From Pseudohalocynthiibacter aestuariivivens (GTDB taxonomy: Bacteria; Pseudomonadota; Alphaproteobacteria; Rhodobacterales; Rhodobacteraceae): DNA of 64,000 bases. The notes beneath the pieces are model-generated. The model saw only the letters and a list, made by a program, of their open reading frames with translations, had not been told where the DNA came from and made no database searches. Positions 36,843-45,853 of the stretch are shown here, piece after piece. The stretch is from the NCBI RefSeq assembly GCF_018457175.1, contig NZ_JAGFNU010000006.1:62001-126000 (forward strand). Direction: 5' to 3'. The position numbers were made by a program, and so were the translations under genes. The stretch's first letter is position 1. Every line of letters starts with the position of its first letter.

Positions 36843-37400
36843 ATGAATATGTTGGAGACAGATACACGCACGCGCCTGATCAAAACAGCTGCAAGGCTCT
36901 TTCGGGAAAAGGGCTTTCACGGCACCGGGATCGCTGAAATTCTGTTGAAAAGCGAGACACCGAAAGGATCGCTGTATCATCATTTTCCGGCTGGAAAAGC
37001 CGATCTTGCGAAAGCTGCTGCAAGCTGGGCGTCGGAGGGAATGCTGGAAATCATTGATGCGGCCTTTGAAGGTGCTTCGGATTTTCAGGATGGCGCGACC
37101 ACGCTTTGTTACAAACTGGCAAAGTTCTTTGACACCGCACAGGAATGGCAAAGTTGCCCGGTATCCTCGGCCTTGTTTGACGGGCCCGGGAACGAAGAGT
37201 TTCGGGACTTTGCTGACCAGATTTATACTGACTGGACCGAAAGCATAATCAGACAGGCTAGTCGCCTTGGACTTGAAACCGACGACGCAGGTAAGGCGGC
37301 AGAAACGCTATTGCTTGCAATACAGGGTGGTTGGACCATGGCGCGTGCAAAAAGATCATCAGATGTCCTGCGCCGCATCCCGAGCCTTCTTTACGGCTAA
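36843..37400 (+). CDS. TetR-family transcriptional regulator
   Basis: A 185-residue TetR repressor. The N-terminal HTH runs from RLIKTAARLFREKGFHGTGI to TPKGSLYHHFPAGKADL; the C-terminal half (EWQSCPVSSALFDGPGNEEF) resembles the YxaF/LmrA-type ligand domain, with one Cys in SCPVS that could sense electrophiles. Three in-frame ATGs lie at 36831, 36843 and 36849; the second has GAGACGTTGT upstream. It is divergent from the hydrolase it probably represses. The ligand is unknown. Confidence 0.88.
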   Translation: MNMLETDTRTRLIKTAARLFREKGFHGTGIAEILLKSETPKGSLYHHFPAGKADLAKAAASWASEGMLEIIDAAFEGASDFQDGATTLCYKLAKFFDTAQEWQSCPVSSALFDGPGNEEFRDFADQIYTDWTESIIRQASRLGLETDDAGKAAETLLLAIQGGWTMARAKRSSDVLRRIPSLLYG

Positions 37401-37437
37401 GCTTGCGAATCCGTGCAACCTGTCCTAAATAGCGGTT

Positions 37438-37531
37438 GAGAGGTTGGCGCGGGCGAGCGCCTCGCCAACCCGGTCAGATCCGGAAGGAAGCAGCCGCAAC
37501 GAGACCCGCTTGGGTCGCTGTCCAGCCTCTC
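37438..37531 (+). ncRNA. ffs: Signal recognition particle RNA (4.5S type)
   Basis: The conserved apical hairpin GGTCAGATCCGGAAGGAAGC (37472-37491) is present, and the ends pair as GAGAGGTTGG with CCAGCCTCTC (37438 and 37531), giving the single long hairpin of bacterial small SRP RNA, about 94 nt. It binds Ffh to target membrane proteins. It starts 37 bp after the TetR gene and precedes rsgA by 168 bp, a gap in which I see no other gene. Confidence 0.92.
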
Positions 37532-37698
37532 ACTTACGCAACCCTGACCAAGGAGGGATTTTATGATTGCAATCGTGATGCCTCAGGCAGGGAATTGCTG
37601 ATCCGGCATTTGCCCCGGCTGTCCTGCCTGTTTCACAACGCTCTTCGCGCACATTTGCTGCGGAAGGGTATTTTCTTGTTAAAAACTCAGGCAGAACA

Positions 37699-38736
37699 AT
37701 GATCTATACTTTATCTGACCTAGGCTGGTCAGCCTTTTTTTCGATGCAACTTGACGTCGAAGACCTCGAATCTTTCACCCCGATGCGAATTTCAGAGGTG
37801 CAACGCGCCACTGTGACCGCGTTGTCGGAAAAAGGTGCGACAACCCTTACAACACCCCCTGATATGACAACAGCGGATCTGGCTGTTGGTGATTGGGTTC
37901 TTGCGGATTCAAACAACCGGATTGTACGTTGTCTGGAGCGAAGGACAGTTCTCGAGCGCCGCGCCGCTGGGACCGATGTTCAGAACCAGTTGATTGCCGC
38001 CAATGTTGATACGCTATTCATAACAACATCGTGCAACGATGATTTCAACGAAGCACGGTTGGAGCGGTATCTGGTTCTCGCACATGATGCGGGTATTCAG
38101 CCCGTTATGGTGCTTACCAAAGCCGACCTTGCGAGTGACCCAGATAGCTACATACGGCGCGCGCAAAGCCTGTCTGCCGATATGCCTGTCATCGCGCTTA
38201 ATGCAAAAGACCCAGAAGATGTCAACCAGCTTTTTGACTGGTGGCGCAAAGGACAGACAGCGGCGTTGCTTGGCTCATCCGGGGTCGGAAAATCGACGCT
38301 GACAAACATGCTCGCAGGGGCTGATATATCGACAGCAGGTATACGGGACGATGATTCAAAAGGACGCCACACAACTACAGCAAGGTCTCTTTATCCAGTG
38401 TCAAATGGAAGCTGGCTGATTGATACGCCGGGAATGCGGGCGCTTAGGCTGCACTCGGTTTCGGAAGGGATCAGTTCGGTGTTTGCCGATCTCGAAGAAC
38501 TGGCGCAGAACTGCCGGTTTCGCGATTGCTCACACGGCAAAGAACCTGGGTGCGCGATACAGAAGGCGATTGCAGAAGGGGTTCTTGACGCAGCGCGGCT
38601 TCAACGTTGGCAAAAGCTGGAAGAAGAAGATGCCCGCAACGAAGAGACAATAGCAGAATCTCGCAAAAGACAACGTGATTTCAAGCGCATGACCAAACGC
38701 ATTATCACTGAAAGCAAAACCCGAAAGGGGCGTTAG
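37699..38736 (+). CDS. rsgA: Ribosome small subunit-dependent GTPase A (RsgA)
   Basis: A 345-residue circularly permuted GTPase: OB-fold N-terminus, then G4 (VLTKADL), G1 (GSSGVGKST) and G3 (DTPGMR) in that order, and a C-terminal zinc knuckle CRFRDCSHGKEPGC. RsgA helps mature the 30S subunit and checks the decoding centre. The ATG follows a weak AGGCAG. Length agrees with the family. It lies on the same strand as the SRP RNA. Confidence 0.93.
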   Translation: MIYTLSDLGWSAFFSMQLDVEDLESFTPMRISEVQRATVTALSEKGATTLTTPPDMTTADLAVGDWVLADSNNRIVRCLERRTVLERRAAGTDVQNQLIAANVDTLFITTSCNDDFNEARLERYLVLAHDAGIQPVMVLTKADLASDPDSYIRRAQSLSADMPVIALNAKDPEDVNQLFDWWRKGQTAALLGSSGVGKSTLTNMLAGADISTAGIRDDDSKGRHTTTARSLYPVSNGSWLIDTPGMRALRLHSVSEGISSVFADLEELAQNCRFRDCSHGKEPGCAIQKAIAEGVLDAARLQRWQKLEEEDARNEETIAESRKRQRDFKRMTKRIITESKTRKGR

Positions 38737-38754
38737 CGTGGCAACGGCCCGCTT

Positions 38755-39243
38755 TTAGGGGTGGGCCGCCCACAGGTATTGTTCCTTGGTTTCAACAGCA
38801 TCCGGATTTTCGCGTCGCAAGCTGGCCAGCGCCTCTTCAGGGCTTTCACCCCGCTCAACAAGCAAACGAAGCACTGCCATTCCAGAGCGCCCGCACCCGC
38901 CTTTGCAGTGCACAAGAACCCGACCGCCTGATGCGAGGATAGCGTGCGCCTTTTTTGATGCTTCGGGCCAATTTGCTGCTGTTGCGGGTTCTGGCGCTCC
39001 AAAATCGGCAATTGGCAGATGCCGCCATTCTACATTTGCTTTAGACAGATCACTACCCAACGATTTGGCGCCAAAAAGTTCCATTTCTTTCATTTCGGTC
39101 ATTGAAAGCACAAGCTGGGGTCGCCATGCCAACATCTGAGCCAAATCTGTTTGGTAGTTTCCGTTGCGTCCCGGCAAAGACGACAGCCCCAGCCAACCAG
39201 CACCTGCGCGCAATTCTGCCAATCTGAACATCAGGAGTTCCAT
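38755..39243 (-). CDS. Dual-specificity/tyrosine phosphatase-like protein
   Basis: A 162-residue protein with the Cys-x5-Arg phosphatase loop HCKGGCGRSGMA near residue 123 and a candidate general acid Asp in PIADFGAPEP about 30 residues earlier. This fits the small cyclin-dependent kinase inhibitor 3-like (CDKN3/DSP) phosphatases found in proteobacteria. The start MELLMFRLAE has AGGA 9 nt upstream. It is divergent from dnaX. The substrate is unknown; protein phosphotyrosine or a small phosphometabolite are both possible. Confidence 0.85.
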   Translation of the reverse strand: MELLMFRLAELRAGAGWLGLSSLPGRNGNYQTDLAQMLAWRPQLVLSMTEMKEMELFGAKSLGSDLSKANVEWRHLPIADFGAPEPATAANWPEASKKAHAILASGGRVLVHCKGGCGRSGMAVLRLLVERGESPEEALASLRRENPDAVETKEQYLWAAHP

Positions 39244-39434
39244 TGTGTTTTGTCCTTTCTTAGTCGCCCTGCCGTGAAATTTTTGAGACAGATCAATCTT
39301 CCATTGGCTATAAAGCACTTCGCCACCCTAGGAATGACAAATCCTAATACCGAAGAGCGTAATTGCACGCGCAACGCTGGACCTTGGCAACGACTGCGCT
39401 TAGTCTGTTCATGGTCCACCACCCGAGAGGCAAG

Positions 39435-41228
39435 ATGTCAGATAATCCCGATTCCGGCTATCAGGTTTTAGCGCGTAAGTACCGGCCGGAAACATTTGCC
39501 GATCTTGTCGGACAAACCGCTATGGTGCGCACTCTAAAGAACGCGTTCGAGGCAGACCGGATCGCGCAAGCTTTTATCATGACCGGAATTCGCGGAACCG
39601 GAAAAACCACAACCGCGCGCATTATTGCCAAGGGAATAAACTGCATTGGTGAAGATGGCACCGGTGGCCCAACAACAGAACCTTGCGGGAAATGCGAACA
39701 TTGCGTTGCGATCATGGAAGGACGCCATGTTGATGTGATGGAAATGGACGCGGCCAGCCGCACCGGGGTCGGCGACATCCGCGAGATTATTGAGTCAGTT
39801 CATTATCGTGCAGCCAGTGCTCGCTACAAAATTTACATCATTGATGAGGTTCACATGCTGTCGACCAATGCGTTTAACGCATTGCTGAAGACGCTGGAAG
39901 AACCACCCGAACATGTGAAATTCATCTTTGCGACAACCGAGATCCGCAAAGTGCCCGTCACTGTGCTGTCGCGCTGCCAGCGGTTTGATCTGCGACGGAT
40001 CGAGCCGGAAGTGACGATTGCCTTGTTGAAGAAGATTGCGGCTTCAGAGAAAGCCGGGATTACCGAAGACGCGCTCGCATTGATCACACGGGCTGCTGAG
40101 GGTTCGGCGCGCGACGCAACATCGCTGCTTGATCAGGCGATCAGCCACGGCGCGGGCGAAACAACCGCCGACCAGGTGCGTGCGATGCTTGGTCTCGCGG
40201 ATCGTGGCCGCGTGCTCGACTTGTTTGACATGATTATGAAAGGTGACGCCGCCAGCGCGATGAGCGAGTTGTCAGCCCAATATGCAGACGGCGCTGACCC
40301 AATGGCCGTGCTGCGTGATCTTGCCGAAATTACGCATTGGGTTTCGGTGATAAAAATAACCCCTGAAGCAGCGGAAGACCCAACAGTTTCTCCGGACGAG
40401 CGAACACGCGGTCAGGCAATGGCAGCAGTGCTGCCGATGCGCGTCATGACCCGGATGTGGCAGATGCTGCTAAAGGCGTTGGAAGAAGTGGCAATGGCAC
40501 CAAACGCGATGATGGCTGCGGAAATGGCGATTATCCGGCTTACACATGTCGCTGATTTGCCTTCACCCGAAGACCTCGTGCGCAAGCTTCAGGACGAAAC
40601 GCCTCCCCCATCTGGCGGTGGCGGTGGCGGCGCACGCACTTCCGGCGGGTCCGAAAGATCACAGGCCAGTTCCCACAAAGGTGGGAACGAAGGTGCTTCG
40701 CAAACATCCGGGGTTGATGCGTCTTTCAGATCCAGCTCTGCAATGGGCAATGGTTCCGTCGTTGCGCTGGCCCAAGCGCCTGAGAATGCACTTGCGCTGT
40801 ATACCCGGTTTGAGCAGGTCGTTGAGCTGATCCGCGCCAACCGGGACGTTAAATTGTTGGTTGATGTCGAAAACGGCCTGCGGCTAGTCAGCTACGCGCC
40901 TGGGCGGGTCGAGTTTGAACCGACAGCGGACGCGCCCCGCGACTTGGCCCAAAGGCTCGGCCAGCGTTTGCAAGGGTGGACAGGTGCACGCTGGGCGATC
41001 AGCGTTGTTGATAACGGCGGCGCCGCAACAATCGCCGAAACGCGTGATGCTGATGGGGAGGCCCTGAAATCAGAGGCGCGCGCGCATCCTTTGGTACAGG
41101 CGGTTCTGTCGACCTTTCCGGCCGCCCGCATTACGGAAATCAGAACTGCAAAAGATATTGAAACCGATGCCGCCGCAGTTGCCTTGCCCGAGGTCGAAGA
41201 TGAATGGGACCCGTTTGAAGAAGAATGA
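39435..41228 (+). CDS. dnaX: DNA polymerase III subunits gamma/tau DnaX
   Basis: A 597-residue AAA+ clamp loader subunit. The N-terminus GYQVLARKYRPETFADLVGQ leads to Walker A GIRGTGKTTTARI, a zinc module with CGKCEHC, Walker B YIIDEVHML and the Arg finger region SRCQRFDLRR. A Gly-rich linker with six consecutive Gly stands near residue 395 before the tau-specific part. I see no slippery A-AAA-AAG site for a short gamma form. GAGAGGCAAG precedes the ATG. It heads the usual dnaX-ybaB-recR set. Confidence 0.96.
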   Translation: MSDNPDSGYQVLARKYRPETFADLVGQTAMVRTLKNAFEADRIAQAFIMTGIRGTGKTTTARIIAKGINCIGEDGTGGPTTEPCGKCEHCVAIMEGRHVDVMEMDAASRTGVGDIREIIESVHYRAASARYKIYIIDEVHMLSTNAFNALLKTLEEPPEHVKFIFATTEIRKVPVTVLSRCQRFDLRRIEPEVTIALLKKIAASEKAGITEDALALITRAAEGSARDATSLLDQAISHGAGETTADQVRAMLGLADRGRVLDLFDMIMKGDAASAMSELSAQYADGADPMAVLRDLAEITHWVSVIKITPEAAEDPTVSPDERTRGQAMAAVLPMRVMTRMWQMLLKALEEVAMAPNAMMAAEMAIIRLTHVADLPSPEDLVRKLQDETPPPSGGGGGGARTSGGSERSQASSHKGGNEGASQTSGVDASFRSSSAMGNGSVVALAQAPENALALYTRFEQVVELIRANRDVKLLVDVENGLRLVSYAPGRVEFEPTADAPRDLAQRLGQRLQGWTGARWAISVVDNGGAATIAETRDADGEALKSEARAHPLVQAVLSTFPAARITEIRTAKDIETDAAAVALPEVEDEWDPFEEE

Positions 41229-41411
41229 CAAAACCGAACGCGCATCCTGACGTGGGTAACAGTTTCAAGTGCGCGTCCGATTCAAAGTTAAAATTGCATG
41301 TTTGCATTGCTCTGTCACACTTGCCCATTATGCACTGTACTGCGATATGCTGCCTGAAAACGAATTTAAGATTTCGCGGAATACACGCCGCTAAGATGTA
41401 GGAGAAAAAGT

Positions 41412-41756
41412 ATGCTTAAAGGACTAGGCCAACTCGGTGACATGGCAAAGATGATGAAGCAGGCACAAGAATTGCAGGGCAAGATGGCTGAGATGCAAGA
41501 GAACCTGAACAATATCGCCGTCACGGGTGAAAGCGGTGCGGGGCTGGTTAAAGCAACTGCAACAGCAAAAGGTGAACTTACAGCATTGGATATAGATCCC
41601 TCTATCTTCAACGCGGATGACAAAGAAGTTGTCGAAGATCTCATCCTTGCAGCCGTTAAAGACGCCCAGGTTAAAGCATCGGAGCGCGCGCAGGACGAAA
41701 TGAAGCGCCTGACCGAAAGCATGGGTCTGCCTGCCGACATGAATCTGCCGTTCTGA
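41412..41756 (+). CDS. ybaB: YbaB/EbfC family nucleoid-associated protein
   Basis: A 114-residue DNA-binding protein beginning [20 protein letters not shown] with the family's long N-terminal helix, a central beta region ([20 protein letters not shown]) and a C-terminal helix. It forms dimers that coat DNA and is nearly always linked with dnaX and recR. The 183-bp gap after dnaX may hold its own promoter. The ribosome binding site is GTAGGAGAAAAAGT. Confidence 0.94.
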   Translation: MLKGLGQLGDMAKMMKQAQELQGKMAEMQENLNNIAVTGESGAGLVKATATAKGELTALDIDPSIFNADDKEVVEDLILAAVKDAQVKASERAQDEMKRLTESMGLPADMNLPF

Positions 41757-41766
41757 GGCGCGCCGA

Positions 41767-42366
41767 GTGTCCGATGCGCCCCGCGACATTGATCATCTGA
41801 TCGAACTGATGGCTAAGCTGCCGGGCCTTGGCCCGCGTTCGGCGCGCCGTGCGGTGTTACACCTGATCAAAAAGCGCGGTTTACTATTGAACCCGCTTGC
41901 GGATGCCATGCATGCGGTCGCGGTTTCAGCGCGCGAATGTTTGAATTGTGGGAACATCGGCACATCTGACCTGTGCGAAATATGCCAGTCTGAAAAACGC
42001 GCAAACGGCGAAATTTGCGTTGTTGAAGACGTTGCTGACCTCTGGGCCATGGAACGCTCACAGGTCTTCAAGGGACGTTATCACGTGCTTGGCGGAACCC
42101 TGTCAGCCCTTGATGCGGTTGGACCCGAAGATTTGCGCATTCCAAAACTTGTTGACCGGGTGATCAGCGAAGAGGTCAAAGAAGTTATCCTTGCGCTGAA
42201 TGCAACGATCGACGGACAAACGACCGCCCATTACCTCGCCGAACAATTTGAAGGAAGCGACGTTCAGGTTACGTCGCTTGCGCAAGGGGTCCCGATTGGT
42301 GGTGAGCTTGACTACCTGGATGACGGAACCATTTCCGCAGCATTAAAAGCACGCAAAAGCGTTTAA
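41767..42366 (+). CDS. recR: Recombination mediator RecR
   Basis: A 199-residue RecR. The helix-hairpin-helix [19 protein letters not shown] is followed by a C4 zinc finger ([19 protein letters not shown]) and a Toprim domain ([20 protein letters not shown], quoted to 20 residues), then [11 protein letters not shown]. It loads RecA with RecO/RecF on gaps. The start is GTG at 41767, 10 bp after the ybaB stop, so the two genes form one operon. Confidence 0.95.
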   Translation: MSDAPRDIDHLIELMAKLPGLGPRSARRAVLHLIKKRGLLLNPLADAMHAVAVSARECLNCGNIGTSDLCEICQSEKRANGEICVVEDVADLWAMERSQVFKGRYHVLGGTLSALDAVGPEDLRIPKLVDRVISEEVKEVILALNATIDGQTTAHYLAEQFEGSDVQVTSLAQGVPIGGELDYLDDGTISAALKARKSV

Positions 42367-42423
42367 TCGGGTCCGCTGTCACCAATCTATTTTTTTGGTT
42401 GCTCTGTCGCGCCGCTTACATCG

Positions 42424-42672
42424 TTAGTGCAACCGTGCATGCACCAAATAGCCATCAACACTCTCTTCGCCCAGCGCCTTGAGCGCTTCCAGTCGATGCA
42501 GCCCTTCAATCAACACAAACCTGTCACCATCTTCGCGCAGCCGTATCGGAGTAATCTGGCCTTCTTCCAGTATGCTCTCTGCAATTTCTTCGACCTTGGC
42601 AGGATCCAAAGTTTTCATGCGCTTCACGGGCACACGAATTTTTTCGATGGGAAAGACATTCTTTTGCAACAT
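42424..42672 (-). CDS. Stand-alone ParB/Srx-like domain protein (82 aa)
   Basis: An 82-residue protein consisting only of the ParB N-terminal / sulfiredoxin-like fold: an opening strand FPIEKIRVPV, SILEEGQITPIRLREDGDRF, and the key motif IEGLHRLEALKALG (G-x-H-R-x-x-A). In ParB this motif is the CTP-binding box and in sulfiredoxin it binds ATP. No DNA-binding HTH is attached, so it is not a chromosome partition ParB. It lies between recR and a LysR gene, on the opposite strand to recR. Function unknown. Confidence 0.75.
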   Translation of the reverse strand: MLQKNVFPIEKIRVPVKRMKTLDPAKVEEIAESILEEGQITPIRLREDGDRFVLIEGLHRLEALKALGEESVDGYLVHARLH

Positions 42673-42782
42673 GGCCAGCCGTCCTTTTTATGCGGTCAGT
42701 CTCTCTTACCAACTCTATCACAAGCTAATTTCTGAACAACAAAACGCGTACTTCAGAGTTCGTGTTCTATAGGAGAGTGTCC

Positions 42783-43691
42783 CTATTTCATTGATGCATC
42801 AACTGGGGATTTCCCTTTCAGCAACTCCGCGTGTGCGTCCACTCGTTCCTTGATGAACTTCCCAAATAACCGTACGCGATTTGTCTTCCGGGTGTCCCCA
42901 TAGGTCAACATCCACAAGGTTCCGTAGAACGCAATCTCGCTCTTGGGAACCCGAACAAGAGCCATGTCCGCATCCGCAACGAAGCATGGTAAAATGGCCT
43001 TTCCTATATCTGCGCGAACGGCTGCGAGTTGGGAAAAAACGTCATTCACTTTCATAGGCGGAACGCTGGTTGGATCGCTCCCAACCAAGGCCCAGTCGGG
43101 AAGACCGTTGTCTTCCTCTTTCAAAATCCACTTGTTACAATCTCTCTCAGAGTAAGCTGACTCGTTTAACAATGCCTGAGAAATGTACACTCCGCGATAC
43201 ACGTCGTGTAGTCGTTGCCCTACAAGGTGCTGCGGCAGAGAGAACTGATCATAGACAAGCCGAATGGCGACATCCGCCTGTCTGCGCGTCAGGTTGACCG
43301 GTTCATATGATGATATGATCTGAAGCTCTATTTCTGGGTGTTCACGCGAAAAATCAGCCAAATCGGGCATCAATAGGTCGGCAACCAACGATGGTGGCAT
43401 CGCGACCCTCAGCTTGCCTGTCAGCCGTTGATCCCTTGCAAACACACGAGATTGCAAAAGTGAGGACGACTGCTCCATCTCCTCAGCGAGTGACTGAATC
43501 TCAGCCCCGGCAGGTGTCAATTCGTACCCGGTTGGGAGTTTTTCAAACAGCCTCGCCCCTAACTGAGCTTCCATCTGCGACACCCGCCGAAGAACAGTCG
43601 AATGGTTCAGTTGCAAAGCATTTGACGCTGCCCTGACCGAGCCATGGCGCGCGACAGCTAAAAATACTCTGACATTATCCCAATTTTCCAT
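42783..43691 (-). CDS. LysR-family transcriptional regulator
   Basis: A 302-residue LysR regulator. The HTH is NWDNVRVFLAVARHGSVRAA followed by the second helix NHSTVLRRVSQMEAQLG; the effector domain begins near residue 90 (LTGKLRVAMPPSLVADLLMP). MENWDNVRV is the natural family start. It is divergent from a glutathione S-transferase gene and probably controls it. Base composition of this gene pair looks slightly lower in GC than its surroundings. Confidence 0.9.
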   Translation of the reverse strand: MENWDNVRVFLAVARHGSVRAASNALQLNHSTVLRRVSQMEAQLGARLFEKLPTGYELTPAGAEIQSLAEEMEQSSSLLQSRVFARDQRLTGKLRVAMPPSLVADLLMPDLADFSREHPEIELQIISSYEPVNLTRRQADVAIRLVYDQFSLPQHLVGQRLHDVYRGVYISQALLNESAYSERDCNKWILKEEDNGLPDWALVGSDPTSVPPMKVNDVFSQLAAVRADIGKAILPCFVADADMALVRVPKSEIAFYGTLWMLTYGDTRKTNRVRLFGKFIKERVDAHAELLKGKSPVDASMK

Positions 43692-43697
43692 TGGTTG

Positions 43698-43793
43698 ATT
43701 TTTGCACCACCGCTCTGGAGTTTTCAAGAATTGTTAAGCCTACTGAGAAGTAATAATTTCAAGTTTGCAAATAGGTATCCACATTTTTGCACC
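43698..43793. repeat. Two 11-bp direct repeats in the lysR/gst intergenic region
   Basis: ATTTTTGCACC occurs at 43698-43708 and again at 43783-43793, 85 bp apart (about eight helical turns). One copy abuts the lysR start and the other the gst start, so they are candidate binding sites for the LysR protein. Confidence 0.5.
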
Positions 43794-43809
43794 GGAAAAG
43801 GAAAAAGCT

Positions 43810-44496
43810 ATGATTGATCTATATACAGATGCAACGCCAAATGGGTTGAAAATCTCAATTGCACTCGAAGAACTGGGCCTTCCCTACAAGGTACATCAGG
43901 TTTTCTTAGGAGGCGAACAATTGGCACCCGACTTTACAGAAATGAACCCCAACCAAAAGATTCCTGTCCTGATAGACGACGGCCTGGTCGTGACAGAATC
44001 CGGTGCAATTCTGATCCACCTCGCTGAAAAATTCGGGAAGCTTCTGCCAGCCGAACCAGTCGCGCGCACGGCGACAATCGAAGCGCTTATGTTTCAGGTA
44101 GCGTCTCTTGGCCCGATGCTTGGACAGTACCTCGTGTTCGCAGCGGCATGGGGTAACGAGTTTCCTAAAGTAACCGCTCGTTACTTTAGCGAGGTTTCCA
44201 GGATTATGGGAGTGCTGAACGCTCGTCTGGCGACACGGGACTATTTGGCCGGAAACGAATTCACCATTGCCGATATCGCCGTCGCGCCCTGGATACGTCT
44301 TTGTGAAATTCATCCCGCCTGCGGGGGCTTTCCCCTAAACCAAAACCAGCATCTCAAACAGTGGTGGGACCGGGTTTCAGAACGCCCCTCCGTTTGGAGA
44401 GGGTTTTCCATCCCCGAACCTTTTCCGGTGGAAAAACAATTTGAGGGGTTCGTCAAAGCTGTCGTTGGACTAGGTGATCTTCACCCGGCAGAGTAA
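43810..44496 (+). CDS. Glutathione S-transferase, Nu-class-like (YfcG/YghU type)
   Basis: A 228-residue GST with thioredoxin-like N-domain (DLYTDATPNGLKISIALEEL) and an all-helical C-domain (FTIADIAVAPWIRLCE). The TPNG-K motif in place of a catalytic Tyr/Ser/Cys is that of Nu-class disulfide-bond reductases such as YfcG, and NPNQKIPVLID with ESGAILIHLAEKFG binds glutathione. It should reduce disulfides with glutathione. A paralogue lies at 55.8 kb. The ribosome binding site is AAAAGGAAAAAGCT. Confidence 0.88.
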   Translation: MIDLYTDATPNGLKISIALEELGLPYKVHQVFLGGEQLAPDFTEMNPNQKIPVLIDDGLVVTESGAILIHLAEKFGKLLPAEPVARTATIEALMFQVASLGPMLGQYLVFAAAWGNEFPKVTARYFSEVSRIMGVLNARLATRDYLAGNEFTIADIAVAPWIRLCEIHPACGGFPLNQNQHLKQWWDRVSERPSVWRGFSIPEPFPVEKQFEGFVKAVVGLGDLHPAE

Positions 44497-44516
44497 ACTA
44501 TTCGCCGCAGATGAAT

Positions 44517-44540
44517 GAGTGGGTGCGTGAGCACCCACTC
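44517..44540. terminator. 10-bp stem with GUGA loop between gst and the decarboxylase gene
   Basis: GAGTGGGTGC (44517-44526) and GCACCCACTC (44531-44540) form a perfect 10-bp stem closed by a GTGA tetraloop. It lies between two convergent genes, where it could end both transcripts, though there is no clear U tract on either side. Confidence 0.55.
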
Positions 44541-44548
44541 TACCTGCA

Positions 44549-45721
44549 CTAAATCACAACAACGTCCAGCGGGGGGAAACCGTTAAAGCCGACCGAAGAA
44601 TAGCTGGATGTGTACGCCCCGCAGTTGCGAATGATCACCTTATCGCCAGAACGCAGCCCCAGCGGCAGACCGATAAGCTTCTTTTCGTAAAGGACGTCAG
44701 CACTATCACAGCTTGGACCGGCTAGAATGCAGGGGCCCATATCTTCGTGGTCACGGTCCGTTACAAACTGATAGCGGATCGCTTCGTCCATTGTTTCGGC
44801 CAAGCCTGAAAATTTACCTATGTCTAGATACACCCAGCGGTGCATGTCATTGTCAGACTTGCGGGAAACCAGCAGAACCTCTGCCGCAATCATCCCTGCT
44901 TCAGCAACCATTCCACGGCCAGGTTCCGCCATGATGCGTGCAACATCGCCAAAGCGCGCGGTGACTTGAGCCATCACCTCAGCAGCATAAGCCGTTGGGT
45001 GTTGAATCGCTTCGCCGTAAAACGCCGGAAATCCGCCGCCGATATTCAACAGATCAAGCACATACCCAGCATTCTGTGCGGCGCGCCAGACGTCTGCGAC
45101 CTGATCCAGTGTTGTACGCCACATTTCAGCGCGGCGGGTTTGGGAACCCACATGAAACGAGAAACCGACAGGACGAAGACCAAGGTTTGTCGCGTATGCC
45201 AACAAGCCAAGCGCCTTATCCCGTGCACAGCCAAATTTGCGGGTAAGCGGCCAGTCTGCCTCAGAAGCATCCACAATCAGACGAATGTAAACCTCTGCAT
45301 CTGGTGCGTTTTCAGCAATTTTTTCAAGCTCTTCTTCGGCATCAGCCGCGAAAATGGTCAAACCGGCCTGATGCGCAAAGGCGATATCGCTTGCGCGTTT
45401 TACTGTATTTCCGAAAGAAATGTCAGATGGGGCCGCACCCAAAGAGAGACAAAGCTCAATCTCGCCACGCGACGCCGCATCGAAGTGAGATCCCTTTGCA
45501 ATCAGAACTTCAAGAATTTCGCGCGCAGGGTTTGCTTTTACCGCATAGTGAATGTTGGCACGTCCCAAGCCAAGTTTCAGGGCATCATACTGCTCGGCAA
45601 CTATTGAGCGATCCAGAACCAATGTCGGATGGTCAAAATGTGTAGCGCGGATAAAGGCGTTGATGTTGCGGGTATGGTCGGCAACAGCGCCGCCGACAAT
45701 GTCGGTTACGATAGCGTTCAT
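44549..45721 (-). CDS. Ornithine/lysine decarboxylase (fold type III PLP enzyme)
   Basis: A 390-residue PLP-dependent decarboxylase of the alanine-racemase fold. The PLP lysine is in HYAVKANPAREIL (near residue 53), the phosphate loop in NIGGGFPAFY, EPGRGMVAEAG follows, and the second-subunit cysteine is in GPSCDSADVLYEKK. This is the eukaryote-like ODC group, which makes putrescine or cadaverine. ATG at 45721 stands 6 nt after GGAG; an ATG two codons upstream overlaps that site. The 277-bp upstream region holds a structured leader. Confidence 0.93.
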   Translation of the reverse strand: MNAIVTDIVGGAVADHTRNINAFIRATHFDHPTLVLDRSIVAEQYDALKLGLGRANIHYAVKANPAREILEVLIAKGSHFDAASRGEIELCLSLGAAPSDISFGNTVKRASDIAFAHQAGLTIFAADAEEELEKIAENAPDAEVYIRLIVDASEADWPLTRKFGCARDKALGLLAYATNLGLRPVGFSFHVGSQTRRAEMWRTTLDQVADVWRAAQNAGYVLDLLNIGGGFPAFYGEAIQHPTAYAAEVMAQVTARFGDVARIMAEPGRGMVAEAGMIAAEVLLVSRKSDNDMHRWVYLDIGKFSGLAETMDEAIRYQFVTDRDHEDMGPCILAGPSCDSADVLYEKKLIGLPLGLRSGDKVIIRNCGAYTSSYSSVGFNGFPPLDVVVI

Positions 45722-45725
45722 GGTC

Positions 45726-45831
45726 ATCTCCAATAGACCCGGCCATATATGACCGCTCACTTCCAAGGGAGACGTTACCGTCGCTACGTAAACACGGGTG
45801 GAGTACGGACCACCGGCCAGAGGCGCGTGCG
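45726..45831 (-). promoter_or_regulatory. Structured leader RNA upstream of the decarboxylase (candidate speF motif)
   Basis: In the transcript, GGTGG/CCACC hairpin (45797-45814), then GACG-GTAA-CGTC with a GNRA tetraloop (45771-45782), then a segment GTCTCC (45768-45773) able to pair with the Shine-Dalgarno GGAGAT (45726-45731). The tetraloop hairpin and the anti-SD pairing share bases, so they are mutually exclusive. An RNA motif called speF has been described upstream of alphaproteobacterial ornithine decarboxylase genes; whether this matches its consensus I could not check. Confidence 0.55.
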
Positions 45832-45853
45832 TTGGCGTCTATTCAGCGCGCGT

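Noticed and set aside
39435-41228. Programmed frameshift in dnaX producing a gamma form
   Set aside because: No A-AAA-AAG or similar slippery heptamer with a following stem is visible near the linker.
44840-45607. 255-codon plus-strand frame inside the decarboxylase gene
   Set aside because: It mirrors conserved PLP-enzyme codons and shows no motif of its own.
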